A stretch of DNA of 64,000 nt from Notolepis coatsorum (GCA_963971535.1 OZ020601.1:19181814-19245813); one strand, 5' to 3'. Counted from the first letter of the stretch, positions 33,348-45,342 are shown. A program made the numbers and translations. Notes: a model not told the origin generated them from the letters alone.

Positions 33348-34515
33348 GAACACTACGAGGGCCATCGTCTCATTTATCATATTTTGCTCCAGCTCACAGC
33401 TCAGATACTTAATGGAGCTTTTCTGCATTAACTTTGCTCCATTGCATTCCACAGAGAAAGAGGTGACCTTATTAAGATTGCCCTTCTTTGCAAAGACTAT
33501 GCATTCTGATTTCCCTAGATGCAAGGATAGTTTGTTATTGTTGAGCCAGCTGTTAACTTTTTTTTGTCTAGAGTTGTTCTGAATACAATCAGATACAGTC
33601 TCAATACACTCACCAGTTCCCAGTAAGGCTGAGTCATCGGCATGAAAAAATTCTGGTACAGGCTGCCTCCATGTCATTTATGAACAGCAAGAACAGTATA
33701 CACTCACCAGTTCCCAGTAAGGCTGAGTCATCGGCATGCAAAAATTCTGGTACAGGCTGCCTCCATGTAATTTATGAACAGTAAGAACAGTAGCAGCCCC
33801 AGGCTGCCTCCATGTCATTTATGAACAGTAAGAACAGTAGCAGCCCCAGTATACTTCCCTGAGGGACCCCGCAGGTAGGGTCTCTGGGGTCTGAAAGAGC
33901 ACCTGCAATCTCTACCCTCTGAACTCTCCCTGTGAGGTAGGACTGTAGTACCCATAACACAGCCTCCCTATTAAAGCCCATGGCCTTTAATTTGGAGAGC
34001 AGGATCTGGTGGTTCACTGTATCAATTGCTTTTTGGAGATCAATCATTGCCATGCCACAGTACTTGCCTTTCTCTGCTTCTTCTTTATGGTATCTTTCAA
34101 AAAGATCAAACAAGACTCAGTTGAGTGATGTTTTCTAAACCCTGACTGCAGATCATGTAAAATATTATACTGGTTGACGTGGCTGACCATCTGATCATAT
34201 ATGGCTCATTCTAGTACCTTTCTGCGAATACTTAATATGGACACAGGTCTGTAGTTGCTTTGTTCATCCTTCCTACCCTTCTTATACAACGCAGTGAGCC
34301 TGGCCTTTTTGAACTCCTGAGGAACCTTCGACTGGGAAATGGAGAGATTCATGATGTGTGTGACGTACGGGCCTATCACATCAGCAGTGTCACTCAGAAA
34401 CTTGGCTGGGATGGCATCCAAGCCAGCAGCCTTGTTGGAGTCCAGGCTCCTGAGAAATTTTGTGACTTTTGTGACTGACAGTATGTTAAATGAGAACTGC
34501 TCTTCTCCAACCCCT
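33348..34515 (-). mobile_element. L2/Crack-like LINE, RT region
   Basis: Minus-strand RT: SNKAAGLDAIPAKFLSD, ARLTALYKKGRKDEQSNYRP, motif A MIDLQKAIDTVNHQILL, CGVPQGSILGLLLFLLFIND, then ADDSALLGTGECIETVSDCI with the catalytic aspartate pair, and NNNKLSLHLGKSECIVF. Between 33605 and 33850 a ~90-bp block is locally triplicated, separating the motifs. Frameshifts are present. DLQKAIDTVNHQILL relates to the L2/CR1 group; the precise clade is uncertain. The element continues at 35786 beyond a TIR insertion. Confidence 0.75.
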
Positions 34516-34519
34516 TTAG

Positions 34520-35781
34520 CCACTTAACTGGCAACGGCCCGGCCCCTCTTGTGGATGATTTGCCCACCGGCGCGACACACCACTTTGCGAGCGTCTAGCG
34601 ACTCGGGTCTGCATTTTCGAGTTACATGCCGATATGTGAGGCGTGTGCCATTGTACACGGCAGAGTCAAATCGTCCGAGAAAAAGCCCATTTTAAGCACC
34701 TATTCCCCATGCACATGCGCAGATTGTCAACGGAGTCTGGACGACGCGAGATGACGCACAAATGAATGTGGACTGTTCCATCAGAGGGGGGAGCTTCGGT
34801 GGCCAGTGTCCTTTCAGCCGAACAGGATAATGAAACAATGATCCCACTAAATGGCCAGACGCATCTTATGGCGACATCTACAATTACCTCATTGAGTCTC
34901 CAGGTAGACTAATGTTTATATTTAAGTGCAGTGGTCTGTAGCCACTCACACTACCACCGAAGCTCCCTCCTCTGATGGAACAGTCCACATTCATTCGTGC
35001 GTCATCTCGCGTCGTCCAGACTCCGTTGACAATCTGCACATGTGTATGGGGAGTAGGTGCTGGAAAAGGGACTTGATATCGGCCGATTTAGTTCTGATCG
35101 ATTAGGAATGGGTCGCGCCGTGTTCAGGAGATTCAGGCGCATACAAGTCTATTGGATCATGTCTCTAGCACCCCCACAGCCGTAGCTGCAACCACTTACA
35201 TCACGGCTCTCATCCACATTCATTCATATGCTCCCCCCGCTATCTCCTCCCCGATTTCAGAATCCCGGAAGTGTCGCGGTGGTCTATACCCCACATGGGG
35301 ATGTGCGAATCAGGGATCTAGGTGAAAAGTCACGAGCGAAAACCGGAAGAGAAAATAACGCCAATGAGGAAATGGAAACCTGGAGAGCTTCTTTTTTTTT
35401 AGATAGTTTATCAAAATCGCTCCTAATCACTAATTTCTAAACAGACTTTTATGAAATTTGGACATGTACTACAGAAGACTTCATGCTATGGACGGTCAAT
35501 GGACCCAGGGTGTTTTGCAGCTCATACCAATTTTTTTGGATATAATATTTTTGGAACTACTACAGAAAAGTTTTTCTACAACTCAAGTTACTCTATTTCA
35601 TTAGCGCTAAAAGTGATTCTTCTTTATTGTGTAAGAAACTTCAGAATGTTATCTTTCAAAAGAGACCAGGCGTATGCATGTGCTATAAGTATAAAGTATA
35701 AAGATACGCTTTTCTAAAAAAGTATGCAGTCCTCAAGTTCAAATTAAAAAAAATCCACTTTTCTGGCCGCCAGTTAAGTGG
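34520..35781. mobile_element. 1.26-kb TIR element with 4-bp duplication TTAG
   Basis: Inverted ends CCACTTAACTGGC and GCCAGTTAAGTGG flanked by TTAG (34516-34519, 35782-35785) inside the LINE, whose reading continues on both sides. No transposase ORF. A block near 35596-35660 (catttcattagcgctaaaag) also occurs at 36185-36255. Four-base duplications occur in piggyBac, Kolobok and Chapaev groups; assignment is open. Confidence 0.75.
34695..35061. repeat. Palindromic MITE with ~105-bp arms
   Basis: Left arm 34695-34802 and right arm about 34955-35061 are inverted copies (agcacctattccccatgcac at left, gtatggggagtaggtgct at right; cggagtctggacgacgcgag inverted at 35005-35030). Nested inside the TTAG-flanked element. 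Confidence 0.8.
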
Positions 35782-35785
35782 TTAG

Positions 35786-36169
<384 letters not shown>

Positions 36170-36265
36170 CTGTGTTCAAACCTCTGTCACTATATTTCAT
36201 TAGCACTCAGAGTGATTCTTCTATTTTGCTTAAGCAACTTCAGAATGTTACCTGTTGAAGTTAGA

Positions 36266-36523
36266 TGTTATGTATGATTGCATGTAACTGTCTAACTGTT
36301 TCCACAAGAGGGCGCTATAGGTGTAGCTATTGTAGCTGATGCCAGGTGAGAAGTATAAAAGGAGATGTTACCTCCCCCTTCACTCTCTTCCTCCGTCGCT
36401 CTCACAAGAGAAGGTCTCATGTGTACTGTTGGGTGCAATGTGAAATAAACCACGCCAAAGGCTAAAGAGAAACCTTGTGGTCATGAACACATTATTGTCG
36501 CTCCATAGCTGACTCTGTCAACA
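36266..36523 (+). mobile_element. Copia 5' LTR
   Basis: 258 bp, TGTTATG...TCAACA, with TATA-like gtataaaagg near 36351-36360 and AATAAA near 36444. It is followed by ggttatgggcccagatcac, a plausible primer-binding region. The size and position upstream of a Copia gag support the call. No 3' LTR is seen in the window. Confidence 0.7.
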
Positions 36524-36664
36524 GGTTATGGGCCCAGATCACGCAGGGGCGAAATAATAAGGGTAGCACGTTTAGCTAAAGTATAGGCTAGTTTAGCACC
36601 GGGAGCAACGCATGGCTAAAGCTAAGCTAACGGGAGCTAAAGCTACGCCTACCATCAAAAAGGG

Positions 36665-37519
36665 ATGCCGACCAAAGGAAGGAGCAAATGGCCGTCGTTC
36701 AACGGAAGAGCAGAGGACTATGAGCTCTGGGAAGAGTGAATGTTGTGCTGCATGCACGGTGTGGGACTGAAGACAACGATCTTGGCGGCCCCGACGGGAG
36801 AAGTAACAGCGGCCGCGCGAGCCCTGGACACCAAGCAAAATGCCGACGCATACTGCGAGTTAGCACCACTGCTAGACGACACAAGCTTGGGGCTGATATT
36901 CCACGACACTAAGGACAAAGGCCGAGAGAGCCTGAAAGTGTTGAGAGAACATTATATCGGACGGGGAAGACCCCGAATCGTATCCCTCTACATAACACTA
37001 ACCGCGCTGAAGAAGGCGTACACCGAGACTGTGACCGAATACGTCATCATAGCTGAGCAGATCATTACGGCGCTTAAGAGTGCAGGAGAAGCATCAAGCG
37101 ATGGACTAATGATGGCGATGGTTATGAGAGGACTACCGGAGCTGTACAAACCGTTCACACTACTGGTGACACACGGTTCAGCGGACATGTCGCTCGGAGA
37201 GTTCAAGGCCAAGTTGCGGAACTTTGAGGCCTCAAAAGACACACACCCAGTCGCCGCGGAGGCGGGAGAGAGGGTGCTGAATGCCCGGGCGGCACTGAGA
37301 GAGAAGACCAGACCCACGACGGAGCTGGCGTGTTGGCGATGCGGAGAAAAAGGGCATCAGAAAGATAACTGCACAAAGACTGTTTGGTGTAGCTTCTGCA
37401 AATCCACGGGGCACACAGACAAAGTGTGCAGAAAGAAACACGACCAGAGCGCATGGCGCACGGTACGCGCATGGACTAGATGGCGGCAGTGGACAAGATG
37501 GCGACGACGGTGGACGTGA
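36665..37519 (+). pseudogene. Copia gag with zinc knuckles
   Basis: Gag of a Ty1/Copia-type retrotransposon, the capsid and RNA-binding protein. The frame from the ATG at 36665 (WPSFNGRAEDYELWEE) hits a TGA at 36737 and continues in the same frame; TGA could be a decayed CGA codon. Then follow the UBN2-like capsid region (ESLKVLREHYIGRGRPRIVS, VTEYVIIAEQI, MVMRGLPELYKPFT) and a CX2CX4HX4C knuckle CWRCGEKGHQKDNC plus a second, CSFCKSTGHTDKVC. After 37460 the frame is degraded (tryptophan/arginine repeats), ending at 37519. Confidence 0.85.
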
Positions 37520-37583
37520 GACGAGTCGAGACGACTCCCGGAGAGTAGCGGGATGAAAGGACTTCATCTTCGGGGCGCAGACA

Positions 37584-38105
37584 GTGTACGTCACCCAGCC
37601 AACGCAGCAGCAGCAGGCCCAAAGGAAGGGACTGATCGTGGACACAGGTGCGTCGTCCCACGTCATCAATGACAGGAATCGATTCAAGAACTTTGACAAC
37701 ACCTTCGAGCCGGAGAGACACAGCATGGAGCTGGCAGACGGGAAGCGCACATTCGGGTTGGCGCAGGGGAGAGGAGACGCACAGGTATGCCTCATAGACA
37801 GTGAGGGGCGCCGGTGTACAGTGACGTTAAAGAACGCTCTCTACATACCCTCGTTCCCACAAGAACTATTCTCTGTAAAATCTGCTACTGCGAACGGTGC
37901 CAAAGTGTTCTTCAATGAAGGTAAAGATGTTCTTGTAGAGCCTAACGGTACGCGATTTAACATAGCGGTGTACAAGAGAATGTATTATCTACAAACAGAG
38001 TGTAATGATGACGATAAGTGTAATAATAATGATATGTGTAATGTGACTGTCAGTCACGATATTCAGACATGGCATGAGATCATGGGTGTAGGACTAGTGT
38101 CGTAG
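37584..38105 (+). pseudogene. Copia protease and pre-integrase remnant
   Basis: 174 residues: the aspartic protease active site GLIVDTGASSHV near residue 17, then a protease body (LADGKRTFGLAQGRGDAQV, KNALYIPSFPQELFSVKSA). It is followed by the GAG pre-integrase start (YYLQTE and DIQTWHEIMG). The sequence then leaves the family at about 38090, so integrase, RT and RNase H are missing. About 65 bp separate it from the gag stop, in another frame. Confidence 0.85.
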
Positions 38106-38280
38106 AATTGTAGAATAGCTCCCTCTCTCCACCATGTAACTCGACTCCCCCTACTGGTTGAACCAGGCAGAGCAGCGTCAGCAGACGTCATCTTGCGTCA
38201 ACCACCGGCATCTAGCTTGCTACCGGCGGGAGAGGCCTCGTTTTCCAGTGCCCCATCTGTAGAGGAAACTATTGAGGAAA

Positions 38281-38830
38281 CAGGTGATCTGACTAGTATA
38301 TATACTAGGGAGACTAATGGTGATCTGACTAGTATATATACTAGAGGAGACTATTGAGGAAACAGGTGATCTGACTAGTATATATACTAGAGAGACTAAT
38401 GGTGATCTGACTAGTATACTAGGGAGACTAATGGTGATCTGACTAGTATATATACTAGGGAGACTAATGGTGATCTGACTAGTATATATACTAGAGAGAC
38501 TAATGGTGATCTGACTAGTATACTAGGGAGACTAATGGTGATCTGACTAGTATACTAGGGAGACTAATGGTGATCTGACTAGTATATATACTAGGGAGAC
38601 TAATGGTGATCTGACTAGTATATATACTAGAGAGACTAATGGTGATATGACTAGTATACTAGGGAGACTAATGGTGATCTGACTAGTATACTAGGTAGAC
38701 TAATGGTGATCTGACTAGTATATATACTAGAGAGACTAATGGTGATCTGACTAGTATATGCTAGAGGAGACTAATGAGGAAACAGGTGATTGACTAGTAT
38801 ATATACTAGGGAGACTAATGAGGAAACAGG
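38281..38830. repeat. 32/36-bp minisatellite with self-complementary core
   Basis: About 15 units built on tgatctgactagtat..atactagagagactaatgg. Long units contain the palindrome ctagtatatatactag; short ones ctagtatactag. Each unit can form a small hairpin. Confidence 0.95.
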
Positions 38831-39232
38831 CAACAGGTGTGTAGCTGAGCAGGCAGGGAGACAGGTGATTGGATGACAAAACAGTAAATTAATATGGCAA
38901 AGGCAGGCAGAAAATAAGATAAACGAGGAAATCAGGGTGGATTCATGAGACCTCCAGTGGAGGGTTGTACACGATGCAATAGCTACGAACAGATACAGAG
39001 CGCAACTTGACCTGGAGGGGGGAGGGGTGCTCTTTCTGCAACCAGTGGACTGAGACCCTGGAACATTGATTTGTGGAGTGTCTTTTGACAAGATGGTTTC
39101 AGGATTTTTCCTTTTGGTTTGTTTACTTTTGGCCCAAAATACTGTGAACGGAAAAAGATTGCCCATACGATGCTAACCCTACCGTCTGGTTCTGCCAAGT
39201 TGGCCATCTGGCTGACACGGAAAATCTGGCTC
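38831..39232. other. Spacer, no gene seen
   Basis: Minus-strand open frames to 39207 carry no recognisable motif. Confidence 0.4.
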
Positions 39233-39575
39233 AGGGTGCCAGCTGTGTGGACCTGGTGCTGCTTTTAAACGGACTGCTGACGGGGCTCCGGGTGCAAGCT
39301 GTGTGGACCTGGTGCTGCTTTTAAACGGACTGCTGACGGGCTCCGGGTGCCAGCTGTGTGGACCTGGTGCTGCTTTTAAACGGACTGCTGACGGGCTCCG
39401 GGTGCAGGCTGTGTGGACCTGGTGCTGCTTTTAAACTGACTGCTGACGGGCTCAGGGTGCAGGCTGTGTGGACCTGGTGCTGGTTCTAAAATGACTGCTG
39501 ATGGGCTCCGGGTGCAGGCTGTGTGGACCTGGTGCTGGTTCTAAAATGACTGCTGATGGGCTCCGGGTGCAGGCT
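39233..39575. repeat. 55-bp minisatellite
   Basis: About six copies of a unit containing gctgtgtggacctggtgctg and ttttaaacggactgctgacg, becoming variant (ttctaaaatgactgctgatg) at the right. Confidence 0.95.
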
Positions 39576-39856
39576 GGAACATTCTTACTATAGGATGATG
39601 ACAATGTGCTGGACTTCACAAACCTATGGACTGTTGGGGGGTCTTGTAATGAAAACCCAAATCACTCTTTTCTCTTCTCTTCTCCACTCTTCTCCTCTCC
39701 TCTCCTCCTCTCTTGTAACAGTGACAGGTATATTACTAGCCTGAGGCTCTCCTGGTTCTCTGTCTAATATGACAGTGGTGTTGATTTAATGGAATAAAAC
39801 ACACCAGACATTAGTGTTCTACAGCAACAACACACACAGACGAATGCATGCACGTG

Positions 39857-39971
<115 letters not shown>

Positions 39972-41060
39972 TCAACTAACAAGCTGGTCCAACTTCCATT
40001 CTGTTGTTATTAGAATCTACAGCTGCTTTTATTGCCTGTGTGTGTGTGCGTATGTGTGCAGCATGACAATCTGCCATGCCTCCCTTTTTGGGGGCGTGAT
40101 CAGGTTGATTGACAGCTCCCTTTTAACTCAAGTAGCCACCATTCTATTTTCCATTCAATTACTAAAACATTTAGCTATAAACTACAAAATCTATCAAATG
40201 GACCCTACTGGTTAGAAAGATTGAGTAATCTCTAACTATCAAACTAGGTTAGACCACCCAAATTTGTGTTTTTATTTAACCTCTTAAGCCTGAGCGGTCC
40301 GGTACCGGTACGCGATCGATATCACACCATAAATCCATCAATACAGAACGTATTAATTAATGTTGCATTTCTTTGTGCCAAGAGTAAAGACCCTAACCCT
40401 GTCAAAACAGCAGTCGAAGTGTATGTTTGTTTACAGATGATTTTTAAGTGTTATTAGTGAAATATGAGTATAGAAATCTCAGCACATTGAGTCGGAAAAA
40501 GGCGCATATTGACACGAGGACTTGGTGCAACCTAACTTGTGTAGTCTTTTGAGAGAATAGAACCAGGGCTTTCGATGGGCTTTCGAATTTCAAAAAACTA
40601 CACTTCCGAGCTCACGCCAGCCCCTGTCGATCATCTGACTTCTAGCATGAAGCTTTTTTTTCTCTCGTTATTTTCGGGATCATATCTCATGGGTGGAACA
40701 AACCTGAATGTTATTGCCATAAAATCGAATGCAGTTCGTTTCTCTATCTCTCTGTGAACGTCTAGCAAAAAACTGCGTTGCAATCTGATAAAAAATGGCG
40801 GAGCAATTTACATTATAAAAAAGTAAGATAGTAGATAGTAAATTTCATTCACGGTTTTTGCTGCCCTGTCAGGGGCGCCTGGTGGTACTAAATCCAGATT
40901 GAACTCTGCCATTGGAAAGGGGAGATTTGGCCCGATCCATAGATGTGGGACTTGGCCATAATAAGGTAATTTACAGGCCTGATATTCTATATTCTATAAT
41001 CATATTTGAAATGTGTCCGGATGGCAGAATTCAGTACTGTATCTACAAAACCTCCTGTAA

Positions 41061-43006
41061 TGTTACGATGGTGCCGCTTTGCTGGCATGATGTGGTGGAA
41101 CTCAGTTTGCAGTGTAGAACGGAGAGATAAACAGGATACAGGAGACGGCGTAGTGGTGAATAATAAGGCTTTTACTTAGAACAGAAAACAACAAACACGA
41201 CTGACAACAACGGTAACAATTAAACAATGAACCAGCAAGTGTCTGCTGGCCCACAACCCCTAATATACAAACACTAATTAGAGACGGAGGGTAATTACAA
41301 ACAGGACACAGGTGTGGTAGACAGAAACAACAGAACACAGAGCACACTGGGAAAAACAATAACAATTGAACAAACTGAGACCAACAAGACTAAAACATAT
41401 TTACAAAACACAGACAGGGGAACACAAGTCTAACAAAGTGGAGACAACAACGACAACACAGACAATAAACATAATAAACATAAATGGCAGTAAATAATAT
41501 TGATCAGGTGAGTGAGCTGATGCCAGATCTGCCAGATCTGGATCAGCACACCGGTTGGCAATGTTGTATTATGAAGGGGTGTATGGAAGGGGAGTTGAGA
41601 CGGTCCGACACCTGGACCAGTCGAACCGGGAGAAGGGTTGCCGTCTGCTCCCGCAGGACCGGGGGAAGTGTTACAGTACCCCGCCCTCGAAGGTCCACTC
41701 CCAGGCGGCCCAGCAGGCCCCCCGGGAACGGGAAGGGTGGGAGGGAGGGATGCCGCACCGGCAACGAGGGGCTGGGGGAAGGGGGGTCGAGGAACGGTGC
41801 CCGTGGGAACTGGGTCGGGGGGAGGGGGTTGACGAGGAGGACTGGAGCTGGGGAGGATGGAGGGTAGAGGCGACGGCTCCGGAGTGGGACCTGGGGCTGG
41901 GGTCTCCTCGGCGGCGAGACCCACCGCCGAATCCTGAACCGGAGGCTCCCTGACGGCAGGATGCGGTGCAGGACCCCCCACTGGGGTCCCTCCGGCAGTG
42001 GAATCCGGCGTCGTTCTCCAGGTCTGCCATGGTGGCGGCTCGTCCTCCGGAACCTCCCAGGGCTGAGGAGATCTCGACCAGGACGGAGAGGAGGACCTGT
42101 GGTCCTGGGAACCCTGTCTCCCCCTGGGGCTGTGGCGTCGGGATCCGCGCCCCTTCCCAGACGCTCCCCTGCGGACCAGGCGACTCCCCACCCGGGGATC
42201 CGGCACAGGAGTGGCCGCGGCGAAAGCACCCAGTGTCATCGGCGCCGCTGGGCCGGTCACTCCGTCCCACGATGCCAGACCCCGAGCGGCCGCCTGGTCG
42301 GCACACAGGACCGAAGTGCACAATATTCCGAGCGCAAAGCTCGCCCCGTCTCCGTCCTTTACTGCTGAGTCCCGGAATGGCTGGTTCATTCTGTTACGAT
42401 GGTGCCGCTTTGCTGGCATGATGTGGTGGAACTCAGTTTGCAGTGTAGAACGGAGAGATAAACAGGATACAGGAGACGGCGTAGTGGTGAATAATAAGGC
42501 TTTTACTTAGAACAGAAAACAACAAACACGACTGACAACAACAGTAACAATTAAACAATGAACCAGCAAGTGTCTGCTGGCCAACAACACCTAATATACA
42601 AACACTAATTAGAGACGGAGGGTAATTACAAACACGACACAGGTGTGGTAGACAGAAACAACAGAACACAGAGCACACTGGGAAAAACAATAACAATTGA
42701 ACAAACTGAGACCAACAAGACTAAAACATATTTACAAAACACAGACAGGGGAACACAAGTCTAACAAAGTGGAGACAACAACGACAACACAGACAATAAA
42801 CATAATAAACATAAATGGCAGTAAATAATATTAATCAGGTGAGTGAGCTGATGCCAGATCTGCCAGATCTGGATCAGCCCACCGGTTGGCAATGTTGTAT
42901 TATGAAGGGGTGTATGGAAGGGGAGTTGAGACGGTCCCACACCTGGACCAGTCGAACCGGGAGAAGGGTTGCCGTCTGGTCCCGCAGGACCGGGGCAAGT
43001 GTTACA
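41061..43006 (-). mobile_element. Young short LTR retroelement (TRIM/LARD-like)
   Basis: Two 615-bp LTRs (41061-41675 and 42392-43006), both TGTTACG...GTTACA on the plus strand, differing at about nine positions. Flanked by a 6-bp duplication CTGTAA (41055-41060, 43007-43012). Internal region only 716 bp with no protease, RT or integrase, so non-autonomous. A purine-rich tract (gagggcggggtac on the minus strand) next to 41676 favours minus orientation. A diverged solo LTR of the family is at 7775-8401. Confidence 0.85.
41676..42389 (-). CDS. Proline-rich ORF in the internal region of the LTR element
   Basis: Minus-strand open frame starting MNQPFRDSAVKDGDGASFAL immediately inside the 5' LTR. 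It has a moderately hydrophobic N-terminal third, a basic/serine-rich section (RRGASGKGRGSRR, SSSPSWSRSPQPW) and a long proline-rich C-terminus (PSILPSSSPPRQPPPPDPVP). It runs on into the 3' LTR. GC-rich composition keeps other frames open too, so it may be a gag-derived remnant or not a protein at all. No zinc knuckle or enzyme motif. Confidence 0.4.
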
Positions 43007-43202
43007 CTGTAAATCATCTGCCCTTTATTAATTTGCTTATATTTTTTGTACACGTGATCTCAAGAAGGTGCTGAATGAGCTCAGTGGTATATTTTAGCAT
43101 GGTGTTTTTCACCGTCAAAGATGAAAAGAGAAAAGAAAACAGAAGAAAATGTATATTCTCATTTGGTTCATTACAATTTACTCAAGCCTAGTAACAGACA
43201 CA

Positions 43203-43815
43203 ATATTCTGAGGTAGCACTTTATAATAACACCCTGTTATAATACATTTATAAGGTATTTGTAGATTTGTATTTGTGAACTAATCATGAACAAACCATTT
43301 ATATACATTCATAAATTATTATTAAATCATTTATAACTATATTTGTATAACATTTACAGATTAGTTCTACATTATTTATAACTCATTATCAACATTGTTT
43401 GTACTTTATTTGTTCATCATTAAATAATGTTGTTTAATGTGTAGTAGCACATTTGTAGATGCTTTGAAAAATGGATATCAAAAAACGATTATACTGTATC
43501 TCCATTTATTTTTTTAATGTTCAACAAATGATTTGTTAAGACATTCATAAAACATCTATAAATCATTTGCAGATGCTATTGTGTGCCCTAATCTGAAGTG
43601 AAGCCTATTCATCATTAACAAATGTCTAATACAGTTAATTATTTGTTTACTTTTTCATCACATGTTACAAATGTTGTAGACAGCTTTCGGATACACCCTT
43701 CTTTGTGACATCAAACAGTGACAGAATTAGGACTAAAGATAAATGCAATTTTATTAACATATAAAATACATGTGCATGACATATAGTGTAACATGGGGGG
43801 CACTAGGACCCAGGA
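43203..43815. other. AT-rich MITE-like sequence, no gene
   Basis: Very AT-rich with repeated catttataa / attcataa words (acatttataaggtatttg, catttatatacattcataaa). Starts ggtagcactttataataaca, resembling ends of AT-rich fish MITEs. The boundary is not established. Confidence 0.4.
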
Positions 43816-43818
43816 GTA

Positions 43819-44460
43819 CCCTGGCCAGGTATTGAAGAGTATCTAGAGAGGAACGCGAGTGAGACTTGATGTCACGTGTGTTGCCGTCTGTTTGAATGGA
43901 AGCACGATACATGCAGAACCAAGTTATCCGTGCTGCTCCTGCCATTTCCAACCTACAAACAACTCTTATATTTTGTGTAGGCGTACTTGATGTGGTGGGC
44001 GCTAACGTTACATTTGTTCCTAATGTGTGCTCAGTATATTGCGGTATGTGATGATGACACGACACAAATAATTATTTGTATTTTCAGACTGTATAGGCAC
44101 CGATACAGCCTGAAAATACAAATAATTATTACTCTTGTGTGTTGTGTCATCATCACATACCGCAATATACTGAGCACTGAGCACACATTAGGAACAAATG
44201 TAACGTTAGCGCCCACCACATCAAGTACGTCTACACAACATATAAGAGTTGTTTGTAGGTCGGAAATGATGGAATAGATTTACCAACAAAAAAGGTGTTT
44301 AACCTGTTCATACCTTATTAAAAGCGTGGGGCAGGAGCAGCACGGATAACTTGGTTCTGCATGTATCGTGCTTCCATTCAAACAGACGGCAACACACGTG
44401 ACGTCAAGTCTCACTCGTGTGAGACTTCCTCTCTAGATACTCTTCAATACCTGGCCAGGG
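43819..44460. mobile_element. Near-perfect 642-bp palindromic MITE
   Basis: Starts CCCTGGCCAGGTATTGAAG and ends with its inverse CTTCAATACCTGGCCAGGG. Flanked by TA on both sides (43817-43818, 44461-44462). Arms of about 280-350 bp meet at a short centre near 44089-44110 (ctgtat aggcaccg atacag). The right arm has about 50 extra bases near 44275-44325. The TA duplication and Tc1 flank point to a Tc1/mariner-type fold-back MITE. Confidence 0.85.
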
Positions 44461-44655
44461 TATGTTGCGAGGAGCACCTGTGCATGGCCGGTTGATGATG
44501 GAGTGATGTTGCTTCCACTTATGGATAATGCCCCCAATGGTGCTTACTGGAAGATTCTGAAGTTGTGAAATACGTCTTTAGCCAATTCTATTTTCATGAT
44601 TTGCAACAATCTGTTTATGAAGGTCTTGAGAGGCGAGCCCTTTGCTTTTACCCAT
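44461..44655 (-). pseudogene. Tc1-type transposase N-terminus
   Basis: Minus-strand translation from an ATG at 44655: MGKSKGLASQDLHKQIVANH, then after a short break ISTIGGIIHKWKQHHSI and NRPCTGAPRNI. This is the paired-type helix-turn-helix and GRPR-like linker of Tc1 transposases, which bind the terminal repeats. A stop/frame break follows NRIG near 44575. The catalytic DDE domain is missing; the palindromic MITE abuts the break at 44460. Plain relic. Confidence 0.8.
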
Positions 44656-44668
44656 CAGTTGATGTTTC

Positions 44669-45235
44669 TTGTGTGGCACCTTGGTAACAAAAAGAAATAC
44701 ATTTTATAGCCAATTCTAACCCAGATAGGAGGTAGAGTTGCCTCCTAATTAGTTTTGGTTTTCAGCTAGTTCCTTGCCTTTCCTTGCTGTGGTCTACTGC
44801 TTTTTCTTAGTGTGTCCAATACTTTTTTCCTGTTTCATTCCACTTTATTACACATAACTTTATTGACTTTAATGTTTAGATTTCTTGAGTTAATACAAAC
44901 GTCTGGTGCAAATTTAGCTTGAATACGCTCATTGGAAATACATTTACTGAACAATACTTATTTCCCCCATTGTACACTATAAGAAGTGCTTCTACTTTAT
45001 TCACCTGCACTGCAGAGTATCACATTAACAATCAAATGGCTAGCAAGCTCACCTGTGACATACAGTGCAAAATACAAGAGTACAATCTTAGTCGACTTTT
45101 ATGAAAACAATACACAAGTTGGAACAGTTTGAAAGTTTTATTAGTTAGTTTATTTACTGTCTTTCGAGTTTCAATGCATAATCCAGACATAGTTGCATTC
45201 CAGATCCACCCTATTGTTGACATGTCCTTAATTCT
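44669..45235. other. Tc1 5' region and unassigned sequence
   Basis: 44669-44880 looks like the 5' UTR/terminal region of the Tc1 relic (gtgtccaatacttttttcct). The rest has no recognised content. Confidence 0.4.
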
Positions 45236-45342
45236 TTGAAAACTAGTGCTGTCGGGCGATTAAAAAAATGTATCTAATTAATTACAGGATTTGTAATTAA
45301 TTAATCTAATTAATCGCATTTTAATCGCATAACCATTTTATG

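Larger units (their letters stand above)
40280..43200 (-). mobile_element. TTAA-flanked element, copy D, holding an LTR element
   Basis: Starts after TTAA (40276-40279) with CCTCTTAAGCCTGAGCGGTC, inverted relative to copy B. Shared blocks on the two sides of the LTR insertion (tggcagaattcagtactgta, then atcatctgccctttattaat and caagcctagtaacagacaca) are contiguous in other copies. The far terminus is missing; homology ends near 43200. Confidence 0.75.
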
